Positions 37,559 through 45,781 of a DNA stretch of 64,000 nucleotides are shown here, piece by piece (the first letter of the stretch is position 1; every line of letters starts with the position of its first letter). Position numbers and translations under genes: made by a program. Below the pieces are notes generated by a model. It worked only from the letters and a program-made list of their open reading frames with translations, had not been told where the DNA came from and did no database searches. Source of the stretch: Granulicella rosea (GTDB lineage: Bacteria; Acidobacteriota; Terriglobia; Terriglobales; Acidobacteriaceae); NCBI RefSeq assembly GCF_900188085.1, contig NZ_FZOU01000007.1, positions 208,074 through 272,073 on the forward strand, given 5' to 3'.

Positions 37559-39172
37559 ATGAGCAGTCGCGTAAAAGCAACAGGCTGTCTGGCCCTGCTG
37601 TTCTGCACAGCGCTGCTGCCCGCCCAGCAGCCGGTCCAGAGCACGCCGCTCGGGCGAAAGATCGCCGCGCTCGTCGGCGCGCCGGACGTGGTGCGCGATC
37701 ACTGGGGCGTCGCGGTCTATGGGCTCGACGGCCGCCTGCTCTACGGGCTGAACGAGGGCCAGCTCTTCCAGCCCGCGAGCAACGCCAAGCTCTTCACCAC
37801 CGCCGCCGCGCTGGCCGTGCTGGGCGAGAACGCCAGCTTCCAGACCGACATCATCGGCCGCGGCGTCTGGTCCGCCAACGCGCTGAAGGGCGACGTGATC
37901 CTTCGCGGCGGGGGCGAGCCGAACCTCTCCGGACGCGCGCTGCCCTACGCCGGCGGCGAAGATCCCGGTGGCGCGCCTCCACTGCGCTACCTTGAACAGA
38001 TGGCCGACACGGTCGCGGCGACGGGGCTGAAGACCATCGCCGGCGATATCGTTGGCGACGACACGTTCTTTCCCTGGGAGCCGTACCCGCGCGACTGGGC
38101 GTCGGATGATCTGGTCTGGGGCTACGGCGCGCCGGTCTCCGCGCTGACGGTGAACGACAACCAGATCAAGGCGACCGTCTCCCCCAGCCAGCAGGGCGCG
38201 CCGGCGCTGATCGCGCTCGACCCCGCCGTGCCGTACTACACGGTCGTCAACACCGTGATGACCGGCCCGCCGAAGAGCGGAACCTCCGTCCAGTTCGAGC
38301 GCCAAGTGGGCTCGAAGGTGCTGCGCGTCTTCGGGACGATCGCGGCAGGCGATGCGGCCGATGTGGAAGAGATCGCCATTCAGGACCCGGCCGAGTACGC
38401 CGCCATCGCCTTCAAGGCGATGCTGGAGGCGCGCGGCATCGCCGTACAAGGCACAGCGCGGGCCGAGCACCGGCTCTCGCAGGACGCGCAGGCGTTCGCG
38501 GCGGAGACGCATGTCGACGCGCCAGGGCTGCGTTCGCTCGGGCCGAATGAAGGCGTCGGACGGGCGCGGAGCCTTACCTTTACAAGCTGCGATCATTGCG
38601 ATCCTAAGACTATGCCTGTCGAGAAGATTCTCGCCACGCATCGTTCCCACCCGCTGAACGACGACATCGTCATGACCAACAAGGTCAGCCAGAACCTGCA
38701 CGTCGAACTGCTGCTCCACCATCTCGGCATGCAGTATGGCGAGGACGGCTCGACCGCGCAGGGTGTCCGCGTCGTCCGGGCCTTTCTGCTGCGGGCGGGG
38801 CTCGACCCGCAGGACTTCGTCTTCTTCGACGGCTCGGGCATGAGCGGGCACGACCTGGTCACGCCGCGCGCCGCCGCGAAGATCCTGCTCTACGCGACGA
38901 AACAGCCCTGGGGCGAACTCTACCGCTCGTCCCTGCCCATCGCCGGAGTCGACGGCACGCTCGAAGGCCGCTTCGCCAAATCCCCGCTGAAGGGCAAGCT
39001 CCACGCCAAGACCGGCACCACCGGCGAGTCGCGCGCGCTGAGCGGCTACGTGGAATGCGCGAGCGGCAGGACGGTCGTCTTCTCCATCATGGTCGGCAAC
39101 CACCCGCCCAGCACCAGCTTCGACCGGACGGTGATGGATAAGATCGTCGAGGCGATTGCTGCTGGGAACTGA
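37559..39172 (+). CDS. dacB: D-alanyl-D-alanine carboxypeptidase/endopeptidase (PBP4, S13)
   Basis: 537 residues. The signal peptide runs through about residue 23 (ending LLPAQQ). The penicillin-binding motifs are SNAK (Ser74-Lys77), SQN (Ser377-Asn379) and KTG (from Lys484), matching family S13. It trims or hydrolyses peptidoglycan cross-links in the periplasm. The long insertion between the first and second motifs is normal for PBP4. The gene stands alone and is preceded by repeat D. Confidence 0.95.
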   Translation: MSSRVKATGCLALLFCTALLPAQQPVQSTPLGRKIAALVGAPDVVRDHWGVAVYGLDGRLLYGLNEGQLFQPASNAKLFTTAAALAVLGENASFQTDIIGRGVWSANALKGDVILRGGGEPNLSGRALPYAGGEDPGGAPPLRYLEQMADTVAATGLKTIAGDIVGDDTFFPWEPYPRDWASDDLVWGYGAPVSALTVNDNQIKATVSPSQQGAPALIALDPAVPYYTVVNTVMTGPPKSGTSVQFERQVGSKVLRVFGTIAAGDAADVEEIAIQDPAEYAAIAFKAMLEARGIAVQGTARAEHRLSQDAQAFAAETHVDAPGLRSLGPNEGVGRARSLTFTSCDHCDPKTMPVEKILATHRSHPLNDDIVMTNKVSQNLHVELLLHHLGMQYGEDGSTAQGVRVVRAFLLRAGLDPQDFVFFDGSGMSGHDLVTPRAAAKILLYATKQPWGELYRSSLPIAGVDGTLEGRFAKSPLKGKLHAKTGTTGESRALSGYVECASGRTVVFSIMVGNHPPSTSFDRTVMDKIVEAIAAGN

Positions 39173-39213
39173 CGGCTTAGGCAAAAATTTCGTTCGTCCT
39201 ATGGCAGAACAAG

Positions 39214-39242
39214 TTAAGGGCACGGCTGAAACCGTGCCCTTA
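39214..39242. repeat. Dispersed repeat B (short copy)
   Basis: TTAAGGGCACGGCTGAAACC followed by GTGCCCTTATG. The palindromic core GGCACGG...CCGTGCC is the same as in the copies at 6815 and 17536. It lies between dacB and the cytochrome gene. Confidence 0.7.
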
Positions 39243-39287
39243 TGCCAGACGTGCCTTGTTCGGCGGCAAGATGCGAGAATAGTTCCT

Positions 39288-39644
39288 GTGAGACTGAACA
39301 GGACTTTTGCCGGATTGGGATTGCTGGTCGCGGCCTTGGCCATGGGGTGCAAGTCGACGCCTCCGCCGACGCCGATTGCGAATCTGACGCCGCAGCAGGC
39401 GGCCGGGCATGCGGTGTTTCAGACGCGCTGCGCGGTCTGCCACTATGACCGGCAGACGGGCGCGCTGCATGGGCCGTCGTTGCTTGGCGTCTTCAAGAAG
39501 CCCGCCCTGCCCAGCGGAGCGGCGGCGACCGACGAGCGCGTGACCGCGACCGTCACCCACGGGCGCAACAACATGCCCGCCATGGCCGGGCAGATGGCGC
39601 CGGGCGACATGGACGACCTGCTGGCCTACCTGCACACCCTATGA
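39288..39644 (+). CDS. Cytochrome c lipoprotein
   Basis: 118 residues from the GTG at 39288. A short lipoprotein-type signal (LGLLVAALAMGCKS) ends with a lipobox-like Cys. The haem motif is CAVCH, and the distal ligand is probably the Met of NNMPAMAGQM. It is a class I monohaem cytochrome c, likely carrying electrons in the periplasm. It overlaps the following membrane protein gene by an ATGA. Confidence 0.88.
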   Translation: MRLNRTFAGLGLLVAALAMGCKSTPPPTPIANLTPQQAAGHAVFQTRCAVCHYDRQTGALHGPSLLGVFKKPALPSGAAATDERVTATVTHGRNNMPAMAGQMAPGDMDDLLAYLHTL

Positions 39645-40015
39645 GCGAATTGACCCCCAACCCACCGGTTCTGGACAAAGGCCGCATGCTGCCGGGCGTC
39701 GCGGGCATTGCGCTCTTCATGCTGGTCTTCACGCTGACGAACGTCTTCGGCGCGCTGACGAACGTCTTCGGCACGGGACGCGGCAAGTACGGCGTGCTGG
39801 CGCTCTGCACGATGCTGGCTGCGGGCATCTTCGGCCTGCTGCGGATGAGGCGCTGGGGCTGGGCGATGGTGATGGCCGGGGCGATCCTGCTCTTTGCCGG
39901 CGACGTCTTCTACTTCGCCCACACGCACGCGCCGCAGTTCCTGATCCGCGGGCTGTTCGAGCTGGTGTTCTTCCTTTACCTCGTGAGGCCGGACGTGCGC
40001 GACCGCATGGTTTAG
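39641..40015 (+). CDS. Small membrane protein coupled to cytochrome c
   Basis: 124 residues with about four hydrophobic segments (MLPGVAGIALFMLVFTLTNV, YGVLALCTMLAAGIFGLL, WAMVMAGAILLFAGDVFYFA, IRGLFELVFFLYLV). Residues TLTNVFGALTNVFG reflect a tandem 21-base duplication in the gene. The start overlaps the cytochrome c stop codon. It could be a membrane partner of the cytochrome; no family is recognised. Confidence 0.78.
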   Translation: MSELTPNPPVLDKGRMLPGVAGIALFMLVFTLTNVFGALTNVFGTGRGKYGVLALCTMLAAGIFGLLRMRRWGWAMVMAGAILLFAGDVFYFAHTHAPQFLIRGLFELVFFLYLVRPDVRDRMV

Positions 40016-40027
40016 CGCCGTATGGTT

Positions 40028-40094
40028 GAGGAGAGCCCAGGGCTGAAGCCCTCTTCGTGGTGATGTCGATTCAAAGGGCTGAAGCCCCATGCTT
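40028..40094. repeat. Dispersed repeat C (GGGCTGAAGCCC type)
   Basis: AGCCCAGGGCTGAAGCCCTC and CAAAGGGCTGAAGCCCCATG are two copies of the short palindrome family. The family recurs at 55983-56040. Confidence 0.5.
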
Positions 40095-40098
40095 TCAC

Positions 40099-40719
40099 CT
40101 AACGACCGATTTTGTGACTCCCCACAACCGACGCGTGGCCCTGAAGAAACTGCCGGTAGAGCGCCTCCAGAAACGCACCGTCGATCACGCCCGAGCCGAT
40201 GAGCAGCCGGTAGTAGATCGGCCCGTAGAGCTGATCGGTCGCCACCTCCAGGTCGATCTCCGGGCGCAGATCGCCCTCCACGACCGCCTGCCGCAGGATG
40301 GCGATGACGCCAGCCCGTCGCGGCGCAATCCAGCGGGCGAGGAACGCCTGAGCAAGCTCCTCGTCCGACTGCGCCTCCGCCAGCAGCGACCGCACGAGCG
40401 TGCCTGAGGGGCCGAGGAAGAAGCGAGCCTGCAGCTCCAACTGGGCGCGCAGCCGGTGCAACGCGCGCTCGGCAGCGGGAAAGGCCGTCTCGGGGCCGAT
40501 CAGCTGCAGCAGCGCGTCCATCACCAGCGCCGCTTTATTCGGCCAGCGCCGGTAGACCGTCATCTTGCCCACACCCGCGCCGGCGGCGATCTGGTCCATA
40601 CTGATCGCGCGGAAGCCTTTCTCGGAGACGAGATCGAGCGTCGCCCGGAGGATGGCGTGTCGCGCAGCCTCGCTTCGGGGGCGTCCAGGCTTCAAGGGCG
40701 GGTTGGGTGAGGTGTCCAT
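40099..40719 (-). CDS. TetR family transcriptional regulator
   Basis: 206 residues. The HTH reads AILRATLDLVSEKGFRAISM, DQIAAGAGVGKMTVYRRWPN and KAALVMDALLQ. The C-terminal domain resembles the TetR_C_16/11-like helical ligand domain. It is divergent from an SDR oxidoreductase, with two matching palindromic operators in the 87-base gap, so self- and target repression are strongly suggested. Confidence 0.93.
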   Translation of the reverse strand: MDTSPNPPLKPGRPRSEAARHAILRATLDLVSEKGFRAISMDQIAAGAGVGKMTVYRRWPNKAALVMDALLQLIGPETAFPAAERALHRLRAQLELQARFFLGPSGTLVRSLLAEAQSDEELAQAFLARWIAPRRAGVIAILRQAVVEGDLRPEIDLEVATDQLYGPIYYRLLIGSGVIDGAFLEALYRQFLQGHASVVGSHKIGR

Positions 40720-40738
40720 GCGATCTTTGCAACTTTAA

Positions 40739-40755
40739 CGATACTTTGAGTATCG
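40739..40755. promoter_or_regulatory. TetR operator 1
   Basis: Perfect inverted repeat CGATACtttgaGTATCG (six-base arms, five-base spacer). It shares arms and spacing exactly with the site at 40773. Confidence 0.8.
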
Positions 40756-40772
40756 TATATTCAACAAGAAAA

Positions 40773-40789
40773 CGATACCCACAGTATCG
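40773..40789. promoter_or_regulatory. TetR operator 2
   Basis: Perfect inverted repeat CGATACccacaGTATCG. Its centre is 34 bp from that of operator 1, i.e. about three helical turns, so two dimers could bind on one face. It lies 17 bases upstream of the SDR gene. Confidence 0.8.
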
Positions 40790-40806
40790 AATATGGAGAG
40801 AAGATC

Positions 40807-41640
40807 ATGGAATCCAGGATCGTTTTGATTACAGGCGTCAGCACCGGGTTGGGAAGAGCCTTCGCGGAGGCTCTGCTGGACGCAGGGCACGTGGTCGTCG
40901 GCACCGTCCGCAAGACGGAGGCGGTTGCGGAGTTCGAGAGCCTTCGCCCCGGCCGGGCGCATGCCCGCGTGCTGGACGTGACCGACACGCCCGGCGTCGA
41001 CCGGACGGTCGCAGAGGTCGAGCGTGAGATCGGGCCGATCTATGCGCTGATCAACAACGCCGGGTACGGGCATGAGGGCACGCTCGAGGAGTCGCCGCTC
41101 GAAGAGCTTCGCCAGCAGTTCGAGGTGAACGTCTTCGGCGCGGTCGCGGTGATCAAGGCCGTGCTGCCGGGCATGCGGGCACGCCGCGCGGGACGCATCC
41201 TGAATGTGACTTCGATGGGCGGACTAATGGCCTTTCCGGGCATCTCGTACTACCACGGCAGCAAGTTCGCGCTGGAGGGCATCTCCGCGTCCCTGGGCAA
41301 GGAGCTGAAGAGCTTCGGCATCGGCGTGACGGCGGTCGAGCCGGGAATGTTCCGCACCGATTGGGCGGGCCGCTCCATGGTGCGCTCCGAGCGGCGCATC
41401 GCGGACTATGACGCGGTCTTCGAACCCATCCGTGCGGCGCGCGCGGCTCGAAGCGGCAATCAGCCGGGCGATCCGGCGAAGGCAGGCAAGGCCATCGTCA
41501 CGCTGATCGAGTCGAACGACCCGCCGGCGCACCTGCTGCTGGGTCCGGATGCGTACGAGTACGTCACCAAGGAGATGGACTCCTTGCGGGAGGAGTTTGC
41601 GAAGTGGGAGACGGTGACGCGCTCGACCAACTTCGACTGA
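40807..41640 (+). CDS. SDR family oxidoreductase
   Basis: 277 residues: NAD(P)-binding TGVSTGLGRAFAEALLDAG, NNAGYGHEGTLEESPLEELR, catalytic Ser in NVTSMGGLMAFPG and YYHGSKFALEG (Tyr and Lys). The C-terminal region (TPNF-like ending KWETVTRSTNFD) is typical of the DltE/YqjQ-like classical SDRs. It reduces or oxidises a hydroxyl/carbonyl group; the substrate is unknown. Control by the divergent TetR is likely. Confidence 0.93.
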   Translation: MESRIVLITGVSTGLGRAFAEALLDAGHVVVGTVRKTEAVAEFESLRPGRAHARVLDVTDTPGVDRTVAEVEREIGPIYALINNAGYGHEGTLEESPLEELRQQFEVNVFGAVAVIKAVLPGMRARRAGRILNVTSMGGLMAFPGISYYHGSKFALEGISASLGKELKSFGIGVTAVEPGMFRTDWAGRSMVRSERRIADYDAVFEPIRAARAARSGNQPGDPAKAGKAIVTLIESNDPPAHLLLGPDAYEYVTKEMDSLREEFAKWETVTRSTNFD

Positions 41641-41664
41641 AGTCCCAAACCCTGGCATCCCATC

Positions 41665-41764
41665 TGTCATCCTGAGCGAAAGACCTGCATACGATTCGAA
41701 GCGCCCATGCCGCTCCAGAGAAAACGCAGGTAGTTCGGCTACGCTGCGCTTCTTCCAGGATGAC
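41665..41764. repeat. Dispersed repeat A, paired arms
   Basis: TGTCATCCTGAGCGAAAGAC... and the inverse GGTAGTTCGGCTACGCTGCG...CCAGGATGACAG, in the gap between the convergent SDR and VWFA genes. Confidence 0.65.
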
Positions 41765-41805
41765 AGGCTTTTTTTTGTGGAGCTCCATCGAACACTCACG
41801 AATGG

Positions 41806-42726
41806 CTACGGGCTGTAGAAGCCTTCGCGCGCCTGCACGGTCAGCTTGTGGTTCTTCGTTCGCAGCGCGATGCGATGATACGTCTTCGGCGCGGACTCCG
41901 GCGGCCGGTAGGCGAGCTGGTATTGCAGGCGCATGTCGCTGGCGATCTGGGCGTAGATGGCCGAGAGCGGCTGCCAGGGGCTGACAATGAAGAATCGTCC
42001 CCCGGTGATGCGCGCGATCGCCTGCAGATTGTCCTTGTGCCAGACTGCGTCGTTGGCGAACTGGTCGCCATAGAAGATGGGGTAGAGCGCGACGTTGGAG
42101 ATCTGGGCCTCGGCGACGGCCTGCCCGAGCGAAAACCGGCTGCCGTTGTCGCCGCCATCGGTAAGGATGACCATGGCGCGGCGGCCGGGTTCTTTGCCCA
42201 GCTCGAACTGCGCCGCCAGCCAGATGCCGTCCCACAACATGGTGCCGCCGCCGTGGTTGGGCAGCGCGGAGTCATGCGGTTCGTTTAGGTGGACGAGCGC
42301 GCCTTCCAGATCCTCGACGGAGCTCGTCATCTTTTGAAGCTGCAGTACGTTGTTGTCGAACTGCACCAGCGTGGCGCGGTCCTCGGGCTTCCGCAGCATG
42401 GCGTGGAAGAAGGTCTGGCTGGCCTTGATCTCGTCGGCGATGTAGGCGTGCTGGCTGCCGCTGGTGTCGACCAGCAACGCCAGCGTCAGGGGCAGACTGG
42501 AGCCTTCGGAGAAATAACGAATCTCCTGCGGATGGCCGTCCTGGGTGAGGGTGAAGTCGTCCTTGACGAGTCCCATGACGGGGTTGCCCTTGCCGTCGCG
42601 CGCGAGGGCGGAGACGGTGACCAACTGCGTCCCGAGCTTCAGCGTCGGCAGCGGCGCCTCCGCCGTCTGAGCGAGGGCTGGTGCGGCGGTGAAACAGAGG
42701 AGCATGTAGCTGAGAAGTGGTCTCAT
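41806..42726 (-). CDS. Secreted VWFA-related acidobacterial protein (paralogue of upstream gene)
   Basis: 306 residues with signal peptide MRPLLSYMLLCFTAAPALAQ. The VWA core carries the metal motif ALLVDTSGSQH (DTSGS) and VILTDGGDNGSR. Its start overlaps the stop of the upstream VWFA gene in ATGA. It is similar along its whole length to that paralogue (VTVSALARDGKGNPV, IYAQIASDMRLQYQLAY). It ends about 40 bases before repeat A. A ligand- or protein-binding role at the cell surface is presumed. Confidence 0.9.
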   Translation of the reverse strand: MRPLLSYMLLCFTAAPALAQTAEAPLPTLKLGTQLVTVSALARDGKGNPVMGLVKDDFTLTQDGHPQEIRYFSEGSSLPLTLALLVDTSGSQHAYIADEIKASQTFFHAMLRKPEDRATLVQFDNNVLQLQKMTSSVEDLEGALVHLNEPHDSALPNHGGGTMLWDGIWLAAQFELGKEPGRRAMVILTDGGDNGSRFSLGQAVAEAQISNVALYPIFYGDQFANDAVWHKDNLQAIARITGGRFFIVSPWQPLSAIYAQIASDMRLQYQLAYRPPESAPKTYHRIALRTKNHKLTVQAREGFYSP

Positions 42727-43661
42727 TTCGACTCCGGCTCCGGGCTGAAGTAGCCTTCGCGCGCCTGCACGCTTTGGCCGCCCTGCTTCATCTTCAGCTC
42801 GATCTTGTGAAACTTGCCCGGCGCCGAGTCGGGCGGGTTGTAGCCGATCTGGTAGGTCAGGCGCAGGTCTTCGGCGATCTCGGCGTAGATCCTGCTCAGC
42901 GGCTCGCGCTCGGTGACGGTGAAGACGGCGCCGCCGGTGGCGTGCGACAGCTTTTCGAGCACGTCCTTCCGGCCGCCGCCCATGCCGCCAAAGTTGCTGC
43001 TGTAGAAGACCGAATAGACCACGACATCGTCGCGCTGCGCCTCTTCGATGGCCTCCTTCAGCGTGAAGGCGCTGCCGTTGTCGCCGCCGTCGGTGAGGAT
43101 GACCATGGCGCGGCGGCCGGCCTGCGCGCTGAGCGCGAACCGCGCCGTGTTGCGGATGGCGTCGTAGAGCAGCGTGCCGCCCATGTTGTGACGCGGATCG
43201 TTGTCGCCGGGCGAGGGACGCAGGTAGGCGAGCGCGTCCTCCAGCCGCTCGACCGACGGCGTCATCTTCTGCAGCTCGCGGATGCGGGTGTCGAACTTGA
43301 CCAGCACGGCGCGGTCGACGGAGCGCTTGAGCATGGTGCGGAAGAAGACCTCGCTGGCGGCAGTCTCATCCGCGATGAACGTGCGCTGGCTGCCGCTGGT
43401 GTCGACCATCAGGGCAAAGGTCAGCGGCAGGGTCGAACCCTGCGAGAAGTAGTGGATGTCGACCGGCTTTCCATCCTGCTTGAGGATGAAGTCATCCTTG
43501 CCGAGACCGTTCACCAGCTCGCCGCGCTTATCGCGCACCACGGCCGCGACCGCGACGACGCGGGTGCCGACCTTGAGCGTGGCGATGGGCTCGTCCGGCT
43601 CCTGAGCTGCGAGCGCCGGAAGAGCGGTTGCGACGAGGAAAAGGGCGGCGAGGCGTCTCAA
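42723..43661 (-). CDS. Secreted VWFA-related acidobacterial protein
   Basis: About 312 residues from a TTG (LRRLAALFLVATALPALAAQ, signal peptide) with GGAAG four bases upstream; a TTG 48 bases earlier is possible. The VWA domain has FALMVDTSGSQR and MVILTDGGDNGSAF. It is a close paralogue of the following gene, with the ATGA overlap. It starts 72 bases after mnmG and likely belongs to the same leftward operon. Confidence 0.88.
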   Translation of the reverse strand: MRRLAALFLVATALPALAAQEPDEPIATLKVGTRVVAVAAVVRDKRGELVNGLGKDDFILKQDGKPVDIHYFSQGSTLPLTFALMVDTSGSQRTFIADETAASEVFFRTMLKRSVDRAVLVKFDTRIRELQKMTPSVERLEDALAYLRPSPGDNDPRHNMGGTLLYDAIRNTARFALSAQAGRRAMVILTDGGDNGSAFTLKEAIEEAQRDDVVVYSVFYSSNFGGMGGGRKDVLEKLSHATGGAVFTVTEREPLSRIYAEIAEDLRLTYQIGYNPPDSAPGKFHKIELKMKQGGQSVQAREGYFSPEPESK

Positions 43662-43733
43662 GGGGCTTCCGTGGGAACGAGGATGCGTGCGTGATCCATT
43701 GTGCCTCAAGCGCGGTCGGGACGGAGGGTGAGC

Positions 43734-45764
43734 TCAGGCCGTAAGCCGCGCCGCATCCGTGCGTCTGCGGCCCTGCAGCTCGATGTAGACGTGCAGCAGC
43801 GAGACGGCGGCGGGGGTCACGCCGGGCAGGCGGCTGGCCTGTCCGAGCGTCTCCGGCTTCACCCGCGTCAGCGTCTGCTGCATCTCCCGCGAGAGCCCCG
43901 AGACATCCCCATAGTCGAACCAGCCGGGAATCCGCATCTGCTCGGCCTTGCGCATCTTCGCGATCGACCGGAGCTGCTGCGTGAGGTATCCGGCATACTT
44001 GATCTCGGTCTCGACCGAGCGCATCTCGTTGCGCACCCAGGCGCGCCCCGGCCCCTGCTGGTCGAGGGCTTCGAGCCAGCCGGCGAAGAGCGGGTTCGCG
44101 GCGAGACGTCCGCGCAGAACAGGCAGCAGATCTTCGACCGTGACCTCCGGGCGCTTGATGAGGTCGGCGAGGAGCTGGCCCTTGAGGGTCGCGGCAGGGT
44201 CGGAAACAGATCCTTCGTTCTGCCCAGGATGAGAAAGCAGCTCGGCGGATTCGGCCTCGGTGATGCGGTCCTCTTCGAGCATCCGCTGAAAGGTCTTCGC
44301 GCGGGCCTGCTTCTCTTCGTACATCCGCCACAGGTCGTCGGGGATCAGGCCGAGCTCGCGGGCGTGCGGGGTCAGGCGGCGGTCGGCGTTGTCGATGCGC
44401 AGGTTCAGGCGGAACTCCGCGCGGCTGGTGAACATGCGGTACGGCTCGTCGGTCCCCTTGGAGATCAGGTCGTCGATGAGGATGCCGATGTAGGCCTCCG
44501 TGCGGTCGAGCGTGAAGGCGGGCTTGCCCTGAACCGACAGCGCCGCGTTGATGCCGGCCATCAGGCCCTGGCAGGCTGCCTCCTCGTAGCCGCTGGTGCC
44601 GTTGATCTGTCCGGCGAGATACAGCCCTGCGATGCTCTTGACGCGCAGGCTGCGGTCCAGTTCCGTGGGGTCGATCGCGTCGTACTCGATGGCATAGCCG
44701 GGGCGCAGCATCTCGGCGTTCTCGAGGCCGGGGATGGACCGCACCATCTCTCTTTGGACCTCGATCGGGAGAGAGGTCGACATGCCGTTGATGTAGACCT
44801 CGTGCGTGTTCAGCCCCTCGGGTTCGAGGAAGAACTGGTGGCCGGCCTTGTCGGGGAAGCGCACGACCTTGTCCTCGATCGACGGGCAGTAGCGCGGGCC
44901 GATGGCCTCGATCTGGCCGCTGTACATGGGCGAGCGATGGACGTTCTCGCGGATGAGCCGGAGGGTCTCGGGCGTCGTGCGCGCGATGTGACACTGGATC
45001 TGGCGCAGCGGAATCTCGCGGGTGCGGAAGCTGAAGGGCGTGGGGTCCACGTCGCCCGGCTGCTCCTCGAACCTGGTCCAGTCGATGGTGCGTCCGTCGA
45101 GGCGCGGGGGCGTGCCGGTCTTCAGGCGGGTCTCGCGCAGGCCGAGCCGCTTCAGCGATTCGCCGAGGAGAACAGACGCAGGTTCACCCGAGCGGCCGGC
45201 GGAGTACTGCTGCTCGCCGCAGTGGATCAGGCCGTTCAGGAAGGTTCCCGTGGTGACGATGGTGGCCTGCGCGAGGATGGTCCGTCCATCGCGGAGCTTC
45301 AGGCCCGTGACGCGGCGTGAAGAGGGAATGGAGTCCTCATTCCCGATTCCCCCGTCCCTGCTCCCCTGTTCCTCGAGCACCACGTCCACCACCTCGGCCT
45401 GCTTGATGAAGAGGTTCGGCTGCGACTCCAGCATCTCGCGCATGCGAACGCGATAGAGAGCCTTGTCGCACTGGGCGCGGGGACTCCAGACGGCCGGGCC
45501 GCGCGAGGTGTTGAGCAGGCGAAACTGGATGCCGGTCGAGTCCGCGACCACGCCCATGACGCCGCCGAGCGCATCGATCTCTCGCACCAGATGGCCCTTG
45601 GCGATGCCGCCGATGGCCGGGTTGCAGGACATCTGCGCGATCAGGTCGAGGTTCAGCGTGAACAGCGCCGTCCGCAGCCCCATGCGCGCGGCAGCCATCG
45701 CGGCCTCGCAGCCGGCATGGCCCGCGCCGACGATGGCGACGTCGTACTGTTCGGTGTAGCTCAC
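43734..45764 (-). CDS. mnmG: tRNA uridine-5-carboxymethylaminomethyl modification enzyme
   Basis: 676 residues from a GTG. An FAD-binding site ([20 protein letters not shown]) and [20 protein letters not shown] mark GidA/MnmG. With MnmE it installs cmnm5 at U34 of tRNAs. The middle region has [14 protein letters not shown], and the C-terminal [15 protein letters not shown] and [12 protein letters not shown] are conserved. Two insertions stand out: residues about 127-149 ([20 protein letters not shown]) and residues about 511-519, which are encoded by a copy of dispersed repeat A. The gene lies 17 bases after the DedA-rhodanese gene. Confidence 0.96.
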   Translation of the reverse strand: MSYTEQYDVAIVGAGHAGCEAAMAAARMGLRTALFTLNLDLIAQMSCNPAIGGIAKGHLVREIDALGGVMGVVADSTGIQFRLLNTSRGPAVWSPRAQCDKALYRVRMREMLESQPNLFIKQAEVVDVVLEEQGSRDGGIGNEDSIPSSRRVTGLKLRDGRTILAQATIVTTGTFLNGLIHCGEQQYSAGRSGEPASVLLGESLKRLGLRETRLKTGTPPRLDGRTIDWTRFEEQPGDVDPTPFSFRTREIPLRQIQCHIARTTPETLRLIRENVHRSPMYSGQIEAIGPRYCPSIEDKVVRFPDKAGHQFFLEPEGLNTHEVYINGMSTSLPIEVQREMVRSIPGLENAEMLRPGYAIEYDAIDPTELDRSLRVKSIAGLYLAGQINGTSGYEEAACQGLMAGINAALSVQGKPAFTLDRTEAYIGILIDDLISKGTDEPYRMFTSRAEFRLNLRIDNADRRLTPHARELGLIPDDLWRMYEEKQARAKTFQRMLEEDRITEAESAELLSHPGQNEGSVSDPAATLKGQLLADLIKRPEVTVEDLLPVLRGRLAANPLFAGWLEALDQQGPGRAWVRNEMRSVETEIKYAGYLTQQLRSIAKMRKAEQMRIPGWFDYGDVSGLSREMQQTLTRVKPETLGQASRLPGVTPAAVSLLHVYIELQGRRRTDAARLTA
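44207..44234. repeat. Dispersed repeat A arm inside mnmG
   Basis: CAGATCCTTCGTTCTGCCCA followed by GGATGAGA, i.e. nearly the same as the arm CAGATCCTTCGCTACGCTCA of intergenic copies. Translated on the minus strand it gives SHPGQNEGS within mnmG. Confidence 0.7.
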
Positions 45765-45781
45765 AAGCTCTATTCTATCGG

